Shown here: in pieces, positions 1 to 5,216 of the stretch
How the letters are laid out: every line of letters begins with the position of its first letter
How positions within the stretch are numbered: position 1 is the first letter of the stretch
Source of the DNA: an uncultured Eubacterium sp.
GTDB lineage: Bacteria; Bacillota; Clostridia; Lachnospirales; Lachnospiraceae
NCBI GenBank assembly: GCA_910585745.1
Contig: CAJUFM010000075.1
Coordinates: 1 to 13,853, forward strand
Reading direction: 5' to 3'
Length of the DNA stretch: 13,853 nucleotides
Position numbers and translations under genes: made by a program
Notes under the pieces: generated by a model
The model's input: only the letters and a program-made list of their open reading frames with translations
What the model was told of the DNA's origin: nothing
The model's database searches: none

Positions 1-43
1 TCAGAACTTTCTATCTTCTATGACCTAACGATAGAAAGTCTGA
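1..43. repeat. Strong stem-loop at the window edge
   Basis: The arms ACTTTCTATC (6-15) and GATAGAAAGT (30-39) are perfect complements, extended by TCAG (1-4) with CTGA (40-43) across one bulged A at position 5. This gives a 14-bp stem with a 14-nt loop. On the plus strand no T tract follows; on the minus strand the downstream bases lie outside the window, so a terminator for the minus-strand 55-aa ORF is possible but cannot be checked here. Confidence 0.5.
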
Positions 44-113
44 CGCAAAATCTCTTTACCCGGTGGCAAAAGAGCAACGTTGTTTCCAGTACGGTATTAT
101 ATATCAAAACAGC

Positions 114-281
114 CTAAAAAGCAATACCAAAAGTGAAAAACTTTCCTTCTGTCTGATTACTCTCTTCCTGAGGTGACGCATATGCCTCCTGGGGGATCAT
201 CCCTGCCAGAATGGCAAATACTAATATAAATGCGAGACAAATTAGTATTTCTCCACCCTCTAACCCCACGGTTCTCCGCAT
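114..281 (-). CDS. Small secreted or membrane-anchored peptide, 55 aa, unknown function
   Basis: I do not recognise this peptide. It begins MRRTVGLEGG, followed by a hydrophobic stretch at about residues 11-28 (ILICLAFILVFAILAG) and then IPQEAYA-SP, which reads like a signal peptidase I site near residue 35. Only about 20 polar residues remain before a TAG stop. An in-frame TAG lies three codons upstream of the ATG, so the start cannot be further 5' in this frame. AGGA about 11 nt upstream is a weak RBS. The IS110 element sits about 40 bp upstream of the start and probably separates the ORF from its native promoter; an outward TTGACT in the IS right end points toward it. It may be a real small exported peptide or the 5' remnant of a longer gene. 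The signal peptide shape is the only support. Confidence 0.4.
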   Translation of the reverse strand: MRRTVGLEGGEILICLAFILVFAILAGMIPQEAYASPQEESNQTEGKFFTFGIAF

Positions 282-322
282 GATTTTCTATTTCCTGCAT
301 ACACTAAAACCAATACGAGACT

Positions 323-462
323 AACTATTAAAGAAAGTCAAGTATAAAAACAAAATTAGTAAAAGTGGCAATGACTTTTCATTGCAGTCAGTACCTTGAA
401 AACTGCATGACAATAAGAGCATCTTTGCAGGTGCTCTAAAAAGAAGATATTTGTAGATAAAG
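323..462 (-). other. IS110 right end, non-coding, with two hairpins and an outward -35 box
   Basis: This 140-bp stretch follows the transposase stop. It contains a perfect 7-bp stem GCAATGA/TCATTGC (368-374 with 379-385, 4-nt loop), and an 8-bp stem with one G-T pair (416-423 with 430-437) that on the transposase strand is followed only by TTATTGT, so it is at best a weak terminator. The 3' arm of the first hairpin can also pair through TGCAGT (383-388) with ACTGCA (402-407). On the minus strand TTGACT (341-336) is a near-perfect -35 box 13 bp from the core and points out of the element. Confidence 0.6.
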
Positions 463-1641
463 CTAAGAGGTTGCTTTGTATGCTTGCCCTGATTTTTCCA
501 TTGCAAAAATAGTTCTAACAAGTTTTTTTGCTGCATGGGATAAAGCAACATTGTAATGCTTCCCTTCAGAGCGCTTCTTTTCAAGATATGCGCCGAAGGA
601 TTCATCCCAGTGGCAAACATATTTTGTCGCATTGTAAAGAGCATATCGAAGATATCTGGATCCACGTTTCTCCATGTGAGAGTAACAGTTATCTAGTTGT
701 CCGGATTGATAAGTGGAAGGAGACATTCCCGCATAAGCCAGTATCTTATCGGCTGAATCAAAACGGCGAAAATCGCCGATTTCGGCGATGATCATTGCGC
801 CCATCCGGTAGCTGATGCCGGGAATGGTAAGAATAGGAGAACGGATTTCTTCATCCATGATCCGCTTGATAGCAGTTTCGATTTCATCAATCTCAGTGGT
901 TAATTCCTGGATGAGTTTGATGGTGTGTTTCAGTTCCAGAGATTTTGCGGGCATAACAGAGCCTATAGAATTTTTGGCAGCCTCTCGGAAATGGATAGCA
1001 GTATCTTTATCATAATGACCTTTGGATGCTTCAGAAAGCAGATTTGTCAGTCTTGTAAGGTGGGCAGATGCAACATGAGAAGCACCCGGAAACTCGGACA
1101 GTAAAGAATAGACCGATGCCATGTGAAGCGTAGGAACCAGCTTTTCGAGTTCTGGAAAAAGAATGTTTATAAGCCGAGCAATGGAAACTTTCAGCTTTGC
1201 CCGTTCTTTTACTTTATCGAAACGATAACGAGTGAGAGATTTTAATTCCTCATTATGATATGATGTGTCTGAGTAGGACTTTAAGTTCACATCAGACATC
1301 AGCATAGAAGCAATCGTGCGGGCATCGACTTTATCCGTTTTGGTCTGTCTAAGGCTTAGACTTTTTCTGTACAGATTCGTATGTAACGGATTGATAACGT
1401 AGGCGGTCAAACCTTTATCAATGAGATATCCGAGAAGATTGTAACTATAGTGTCCAGTGGATTCCAGTCCTACTTTTACTTTTGATGCATCTTCCATAAC
1501 AGATGAAATTTTTTGATAAAGGTCATGGAAACCTTCTAAGTTATTTGTGATGGTAAATACTTTATAAAGGATTTCGCCATCAGAGTTAGTGATAAAGCAA
1601 TCGTGCTTATCTTTAGCAACATCAATTCCTACAAAAATCAT
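463..1641 (-). CDS. IS110-family transposase (DEDD/serine recombinase)
   Basis: This 392-aa protein is a full-length IS110 transposase, which excises the element and joins it to target DNA under guidance of a bridge RNA. The N-terminal RuvC-like DEDD domain (about residues 2-160) shows GIDVAK with D7, GLESTGHY with E60, and the NPLHTN...KTDKVDART block with D103 and D106. A middle coiled region runs about 140-265. The C-terminal Transposase_20 domain starts at IPGIS (273-277) and contains AYAGMSPST...QSG (302-314), which holds the catalytic serine, probably S313, then the KRGSRYLRYAL block (325-335). The ATG at 1641 follows AAGGAGGT (1654-1647) with good spacing. No frameshift or stop interrupts it. 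Its leader carries the bridge RNA. It is alone on its strand inside the element, so its expression probably depends on the leader promoter or on a promoter formed at the circle junction. Confidence 0.95.
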   Translation of the reverse strand: MIFVGIDVAKDKHDCFITNSDGEILYKVFTITNNLEGFHDLYQKISSVMEDASKVKVGLESTGHYSYNLLGYLIDKGLTAYVINPLHTNLYRKSLSLRQTKTDKVDARTIASMLMSDVNLKSYSDTSYHNEELKSLTRYRFDKVKERAKLKVSIARLINILFPELEKLVPTLHMASVYSLLSEFPGASHVASAHLTRLTNLLSEASKGHYDKDTAIHFREAAKNSIGSVMPAKSLELKHTIKLIQELTTEIDEIETAIKRIMDEEIRSPILTIPGISYRMGAMIIAEIGDFRRFDSADKILAYAGMSPSTYQSGQLDNCYSHMEKRGSRYLRYALYNATKYVCHWDESFGAYLEKKRSEGKHYNVALSHAAKKLVRTIFAMEKSGQAYKATS

Positions 1642-1646
1642 ATAGG

Positions 1647-1654
1647 ACCTCCTT
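1647..1654 (-). promoter_or_regulatory. Transposase ribosome binding site AAGGAGGT
   Basis: AAGGAGGT is a full Shine-Dalgarno sequence 5 nt upstream of the transposase ATG. It fixes the start codon and lies just 3' of the bridge RNA fold. Confidence 0.85.
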
Positions 1655-1735
1655 AAAATGTATTGATACTGTTTTTAAGATCCACAGAGCTCCTTGCGAT
1701 TGTAACCTACTTCTTAATAAACCGTCATGTGGTAA

Positions 1736-1747
1736 CTAACTGATTAA
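1736..1747 (-). other. Donor-loop guide matching the IS right end
   Basis: Plus-strand CTAACTGATTAA (1736-1747) in the donor loop repeats the right terminus CTAACTATTAAA (321-332). Six bases including the CT core are identical, and with a single inserted G the agreement extends to CTAACT-ATTAA. This is what a left donor guide should look like. A matching right donor guide for the left terminus was not found; the only candidate is a 5-nt match, ACAAT (1874-1878) against ATTGT (1699-1703). Confidence 0.6.
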
Positions 1748-1773
1748 CAAATGAGCAAAGAGACTGTGGTTGG

Positions 1774-1804
1774 AGCCTCGTATGAACCATCTAGTGGTAG
1801 GAGG
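1774..1804 (-). other. Target-binding loop guides (left and right target guides)
   Basis: The right guide is RNA AUACGAGGCU (1783-1774). It pairs over all 10 positions (one G-U) with the transposase-strand sequence AGTCTCGTAT at 322-313, just outside and including the right-end core. The left guide, 1804-1791, reads CCUCCUACCACUAG in RNA and matches the other flank (1893-1880) at 12 of 14 positions. Both guides overlap only in the core (AG on the transposase strand, CT on the plus strand). Two independent matches that meet exactly at the shared dinucleotide make chance unlikely. Confidence 0.82.
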
Positions 1805-1833
1805 TGATAAACCAATCCACAGTATCTTAAAAT

Positions 1834-1862
1834 AGCATAGCCGAACCTATAGAAAAGGTAAA
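1834..1862 (-). promoter_or_regulatory. Promoter for bridge RNA and transposase (predicted)
   Basis: On the minus strand TTTACC (1862-1857) and TATGCT (1839-1834) are separated by exactly 17 bp, resembling a sigma-A promoter. The start would fall near 1827, at the first base pair of the target-loop hairpin. The -35 match is moderate. Confidence 0.45.
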
Positions 1863-1899
1863 GAATGGCTATGACAATACTAATAGTAGGAGGGATAGC

Positions 1900-2409
1900 T
1901 TGAAATATTCATTAAAGACAATCGAGCTCATCAGTTTTATCACCGCCAGCCTGCTGGGAGTGGTCTTTCATTTTATCTATGGCTGGAGTGGGGAAAATGG
2001 AGTGGCGGGACTTTTCTTTCCCGTCAATGAATCCACCTGGGAACACTTGAAACTGATCTTTTTCCCAATATTACTTGTGTCCATCGGGGAATATTTTATT
2101 TTTCATACCAGATACGACAACTTTATCTGCGTGAAGCTTCTGTCCGCCCTGCTGGCCATGGTACTTACCGTAGTCTGCTTTTATACTTATATTGGCGTTT
2201 ATGGAAAAAACAGTGATGTCATGAATATTCTGATCTACTTTCTGTCCATGGCAGCCGCCTACCGTTATAGCTGCCGTGCCCTGACCGGCAGGAAGGGAAC
2301 CCGTTTCCCTTCCACGGTCTGCTACTGGGGATTTGTCGCCCTGTGCTTTGTATTTTTTATCTTTTCCCTGTTCCCACCCCATATTGGCCTGTTCGCTTCT
2401 CCGGTTTGA
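1900..2409 (+). CDS. Small polytopic membrane protein, DUF6512-like
   Basis: This 169-aa protein is almost entirely hydrophobic, with about five transmembrane segments (roughly residues 8-28, 48-66, 78-100, 107-124 and 140-161). The conserved-looking stretch FFPVNESTWEHLKLIFFP (39-56) between the first two segments recalls the DUF6512 family of Clostridia; this is from memory and the function is unknown. The TTG start at 1900 is chosen because AGGAGGG (1888-1894) lies at ideal spacing and no ATG follows until residue 86. The C-terminus ends at PPHIGLFASPV, and I would expect a few more residues in this family, so a slight truncation is possible. The IS110 element is inserted 19 bp upstream, leaving the RBS but removing the native upstream DNA. 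The stop directly abuts the stop of the convergent amt gene. Confidence 0.75.
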   Translation: MKYSLKTIELISFITASLLGVVFHFIYGWSGENGVAGLFFPVNESTWEHLKLIFFPILLVSIGEYFIFHTRYDNFICVKLLSALLAMVLTVVCFYTYIGVYGKNSDVMNILIYFLSMAAAYRYSCRALTGRKGTRFPSTVCYWGFVALCFVFFIFSLFPPHIGLFASPV

Positions 2410-4152
2410 TCATTCGTCATCCTGCAAAGCGTCAAAACCGCTTTCCCCGGTTCTTACCTTGATAACTTCCTCTACATCATAGACAAAGATTTTTCCATCT
2501 CCGATGTGACCGGTGTAAAGCGCCTGTTTTGCCGCCTCCACAACCCGGCTCACTGGCACCGCGCTGACGATAACCTCTACCTTGATCTTGGGAAGAAGAG
2601 TAAAGTCCACTGGTACCCCACGGTAATATTCCGCATTTCCTTTCTGCGCGCCACAGCCAAGCACCTGAGTGACAGTAATACCACTGACACCGATATCATT
2701 GAGTGCTGTCTTCAATTCCTCAAACCTGCTCTGTTTGCAGACAATGGATATTTTGCTGAGCTTGGTTCCATCCGAAGACTCAGGCACTGCAGCCGGCGCT
2801 TTGGCAGCCGGAGTAACCTCTGTGACAGAAACAGCCTTCTCCACCGGAACACCACCAGATATCTTTTTCTCCAGACTTGAAGACTCCGGATAGAATCTGT
2901 CGCCAGCCGGCATAAAATCTGCATAAGCAGATGGCAGACCATGCTCTGTCGCATCCAGGCCAAGGATCTCCTCTTCTGCTGTGACACGAAGTCCAAATGC
3001 CTTGTTGATCGCGGCAAATACAACTGCCATAACTGCCGCCGCATAAATTCCGATCACGACGACTCCGAGACACTGTATGCCCAGCTGGCGGGCGCCGCCA
3101 CCGTAAAACAATCCATTCTCATAATCAAAAAGCCCTACCGCAATGGCTCCCCAGGCACCATTGAATCCATGGACAGCCACGGCACCCACCGGATCATCCA
3201 CCTTACATACATTATCCACGAACCACACACCAAATACCACCAGAAGACCATCCACGATACCGATCACAGCTGCCCCTGCCGCATCCACATTGGCACATCC
3301 AGCGGTAATACCCACCAGACCGGCAAGAGAGGCATTCAGGCACATGGAAACGTCCGGCTTACCATATTTTGCCCAGGTAAAAATCATACACGCCGTGGTG
3401 GCAATGGCTGGCGCAATCGTCGTCGTTGACAGGATCTTAGCCATTTCCTCCACACTGCCTGCTGCCGCGCCGTTGAAACCATACCATGCAAACCAGAGGA
3501 TAAAACACCCCAGCGCTCCAATGGTAATGTTATGGCCCGGAATTGCTTTGGGCTTACCTTTTTTGTCAAATTTTCCAATCCGGGCTCCCAGGATCGAGGC
3601 ACCTACAAGCGCCGTGACTCCACCCACCATATGTATGACTGCGGACCCCGCAAAGTCAATAAAACCAAGCTGTGCCAGCCATCCCTGGCTGTTCCATGTC
3701 CATCCTGCCTCGATGGGATAAACCACTGCACTTATTATGATAGAGTAGAGACAATACATACTGAATTTGGTCCGCTCTGCCATAGCACCGGAAACAATGG
3801 TTGCACACGTGGCGCAGAATACCAGCTGGAAGAAAAAGTTCGACCAGTTAAAGCCCGCAAAATTTGTAAACATCTGATATTCAGGCATACCGATCAATCC
3901 GAAAAAGTAATTCTCTGAGTTCATAATACCGTAACCAAGAAATATAAATACGATCGTTCCCAGGCAGAAATCCATCAGATTTTTCATGATAATGTTTCCT
4001 GCATTTTTAGCCCTGGTAAATCCGGTCTCCACCATGGCAAATCCCGCCTGCATGAAGAATACCAGCGCGGCACCGATCAAAAACCAGATGCCAAATGCCA
4101 CTTCTGAACTTGCTGCTGAAATTATGTCCGTTAATTCTGTTGCTAATTCCAT
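2410..4152 (-). CDS. amt: Ammonium transporter with fused C-terminal P-II (GlnK) domain
   Basis: This 580-aa protein joins an Amt/MEP/Rh ammonium channel to a nitrogen regulatory P-II domain. The Amt part (about 10-390) has some 11 membrane segments. It carries the twin pore histidines in DFAGSAVIHMVGG (H174) and VAVHGFNGAWG (H328), plus AMAERTKF and GFNGAAAG. After the cytoplasmic tail comes an Ala/Pro-rich linker (about 430-463). The P-II domain (464-580) has the T-loop QKGNAEYYRG with the tyrosine equivalent to the uridylylated Tyr51 (Y510), LLPKIKVEV, and the ATP-binding TGHIGDGKIFV and VIKVRTGE blocks. In most bacteria GlnK is a separate protein that plugs Amt, so the fusion ties pore and gate in one chain. 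The ATG at 4152 is chosen over an upstream in-frame ATG at 4266 because GGAGG lies 7 nt before it and the extra 38 residues are not Amt-like and overlap the leader terminator. It ends flush against the convergent membrane protein gene. Confidence 0.95.
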   Translation of the reverse strand: MELATELTDIISAASSEVAFGIWFLIGAALVFFMQAGFAMVETGFTRAKNAGNIIMKNLMDFCLGTIVFIFLGYGIMNSENYFFGLIGMPEYQMFTNFAGFNWSNFFFQLVFCATCATIVSGAMAERTKFSMYCLYSIIISAVVYPIEAGWTWNSQGWLAQLGFIDFAGSAVIHMVGGVTALVGASILGARIGKFDKKGKPKAIPGHNITIGALGCFILWFAWYGFNGAAAGSVEEMAKILSTTTIAPAIATTACMIFTWAKYGKPDVSMCLNASLAGLVGITAGCANVDAAGAAVIGIVDGLLVVFGVWFVDNVCKVDDPVGAVAVHGFNGAWGAIAVGLFDYENGLFYGGGARQLGIQCLGVVVIGIYAAAVMAVVFAAINKAFGLRVTAEEEILGLDATEHGLPSAYADFMPAGDRFYPESSSLEKKISGGVPVEKAVSVTEVTPAAKAPAAVPESSDGTKLSKISIVCKQSRFEELKTALNDIGVSGITVTQVLGCGAQKGNAEYYRGVPVDFTLLPKIKVEVIVSAVPVSRVVEAAKQALYTGHIGDGKIFVYDVEEVIKVRTGESGFDALQDDE

Positions 4153-4226
4153 AAAAGCACCTCCAAAATTTAATTTTCTACGAGCCCCGCCCTCCGGGCA
4201 TGCTGCCCAAAGACCGTATAAACGAC

Positions 4227-4257
4227 AAAAACGCCAGGTGAATTTTTCACCTGACGT
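4227..4257 (-). terminator. Intrinsic terminator in the amt leader (attenuator candidate)
   Basis: On the minus strand ACGTCAGGTGAA pairs with TTCACCTGGCGT (4257-4246 with 4242-4231), a 12-bp stem with one mismatch and a 3-nt AAA loop, followed by TTTTTG. It lies 95 nt after the stop of the 255-aa gene and 75 nt before the amt start. It also lies only about 14 nt downstream of the predicted start of the consensus promoter at 4278-4306. A short competing hairpin TGACG-AAGA-CGTCA (about 4266-4253) would tie up the 5' arm and so could act as an anti-terminator. The rest of the leader holds a further GC stem, GGGC-AGCAT-GCCC (4208-4196). Confidence 0.8.
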
Positions 4258-4277
4258 CTTCGTCAATTACATGCTTT

Positions 4278-4306
4278 ATTATATGCCCGCGTATTTCAAA
4301 TGTCAA
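4278..4306 (-). promoter_or_regulatory. Perfect consensus sigma-A promoter upstream of amt
   Basis: On the minus strand TTGACA (4306-4301) and TATAAT (4283-4278) are both exact consensus with a 17-bp spacer. They are preceded by an A/T-rich stretch (4307-4327) that looks like an UP element. The start would fall near 4271. It lies between the stop of the 255-aa gene and the leader terminator, so it drives either amt or a very short RNA. Confidence 0.85.
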
Positions 4307-4349
4307 TCTTTTTTTGAAAAAATATTTCCGGCATTGGCCACCGTATTTG

Positions 4350-5117
4350 TTATTTCTTCCCGGAGACCTGTAAAAGTTCCGGAAATACGTAATATAGAAA
4401 CCTTTTTGATTCCTCTTTTTTATTGGAATTGAAAAGTACGGAAAATACAGGCCTCTCCACAATACCGCCGCCACTTTCAAATATTTTCCTGTACACACTG
4501 CTCTGGTCAAGATAGACGCCATAAGGATGCCTGTCTGTATTTTCCGGAGTATCCGGAATATACAGATGCCCCTCCAGAGCTTTTAGTTCTGATTCGTTAA
4601 GAAGTTCTGTGAGATCCATAACAAAATCATTTTCCATGTAGGAGGAAAGATCTTCCTGGGCTGCGATCATAGAATCCAGCGTCGACGCATAGATCATGGA
4701 TGATATCTGCGTAAGATCTGTGGCTGCAGTCGCCCCCACCTTGCTGGCAAACTCGGAATTGGTAAAAAACAAATGAAAAGAGGGCATATTCCGCTTCGTA
4801 TCCAGCCCAAGAAACTCCATATAGCGATCTCCAAATTCTTCCAGTGGCACATCAAAAGCGCTCTCGTTCAGAATCGCACAGCGATACACTACTTCTTCCC
4901 TGGCTATCACATCGTTGTAAAAGAAGTAACCCACCATACCCAGTACTGCCACTCCGATCAAAAGCGGCAGTAAATAATAAGTTCTAAAATGTGTTATCTT
5001 CTGGGATCGATTCATTCGTTTCCACTTGCTTTTTTCCGATTCGTCTTCGTCCCGTTTTTCATATATGGAAGCTGCATCCTCCAGTTTTGTCTTCTTGTCT
5101 TTTATATTGATCGCCAT
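4350..5117 (-). CDS. Single-pass membrane protein of unknown function, 255 aa
   Basis: I do not recognise the family. Residues 1-46 are highly charged and cytoplasmic (KDKKTKLEDAA, EKRDEDESEKSKWKR). One membrane helix lies at about 47-67 (YYLLPLLIGVAVLGMVGYFF), followed by a 185-residue domain expected outside the cell (N-in, C-out by the positive-inside rule). That domain has mixed alpha/beta content, one cysteine (C80) and blocks such as DFVMDLTELLNESEL and HPYGVYLDQSSVYRKIF, loosely reminiscent of solute-binding-protein folds, but I cannot assign it. The ATG at 5117 is chosen because GGAGGAAAT directly precedes it; an upstream in-frame ATG lacks an RBS. It lies 99 nt after thiD on the same strand and could be read from the same transcript or from its own promoter, which I could not identify. 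Confidence 0.75.
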   Translation of the reverse strand: MAINIKDKKTKLEDAASIYEKRDEDESEKSKWKRMNRSQKITHFRTYYLLPLLIGVAVLGMVGYFFYNDVIAREEVVYRCAILNESAFDVPLEEFGDRYMEFLGLDTKRNMPSFHLFFTNSEFASKVGATAATDLTQISSMIYASTLDSMIAAQEDLSSYMENDFVMDLTELLNESELKALEGHLYIPDTPENTDRHPYGVYLDQSSVYRKIFESGGGIVERPVFSVLFNSNKKEESKRFLYYVFPELLQVSGKK

Positions 5118-5216
5118 ATTTCCTCCAGACTTAAATTGATTCACAAAATAGTAACAATGTTCTCAAACCAGAATCCCTGACCCGGGCAGGATTCAAATCA
5201 GCTCTGTCATGCCATA

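Larger units (their letters stand above)
1681..1827 (-). ncRNA. IS110 bridge RNA (predicted), upstream of the transposase
   Basis: Reading the minus strand, the leader folds into two hairpins, each with a large internal loop, which is the layout known for bridge RNAs of IS110 elements. Hairpin 1 (1823-1763): ACTGTGG(A)TTGG pairs with CCAACCACAGT, and the 38-nt loop is the proposed target-binding loop. Hairpin 2 (1762-1690): CTCTTTGC pairs with GCAAGGAG (8 bp, one G-U), with an inner TTGT/ACAA stem (1750-1747 with 1703-1700), and the 43-nt loop (1746-1704) is the proposed donor-binding loop. The predicted start near 1827 comes from a TTTACC-17-TATGCT promoter. The 3' end is not defined by the sequence; it could extend to the transposase RBS. 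The guide matches to the flanks are listed as separate features and are the strongest support. Confidence 0.82.
321..1881 (-). mobile_element. Complete IS110-family insertion sequence with bridge RNA
   Basis: The ends were set from the sequence, not from a database. A CT dinucleotide is present at both junctions (321-322 and 1880-1881), inside the shared plus-strand sequence ACTAA, and no terminal inverted repeat or longer target duplication is seen, as usual for IS110. Counting one core copy the element is 1559 bp. In transposase orientation it consists of a 238-bp non-coding left end (1642-1879), the transposase gene (463-1641) and a 140-bp right end (323-462). The long left end with two looped hairpins fits the IS110 group rather than the IS1111 group. 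Removing the element restores the plus-strand site ATACGAGA-CT-AATAGTAGGAGG, which agrees with the guide segments of the bridge RNA at 19 of 22 positions. The element appears intact and potentially active. Confidence 0.85.

Noticed and set aside
416..437. Terminator for the transposase gene
   Set aside because: The 8-bp hairpin is real, but on the transposase strand it is followed by TTATTGT, not a solid U tract, so it is listed only as part of the IS right end.
528..1015. Plus-strand ORFs of 87 and 66 codons inside the transposase gene
   Set aside because: Antisense to conserved transposase motifs, no RBS, no similarity recognised.
3143..3721. 192-codon plus-strand open frame inside amt
   Set aside because: Low-complexity Ala/Pro/Thr translation antisense to conserved transmembrane segments; no RBS.
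4153..4266. 38-residue N-terminal extension of the Amt protein
   Set aside because: The in-frame ATG at 4266 lies upstream of the leader terminator, has no RBS, and the residues do not resemble Amt; the ATG at 4152 has a good GGAGG.
5170..5215. tRNA-like T-arm GGATTCAAATC between thiD and the 255-aa gene
   Set aside because: The flanking bases do not form the 5-bp T stem and no acceptor, D or anticodon arm is found. The local inverted repeat GAATCC/GGATTC has no T tract and is not called a terminator.
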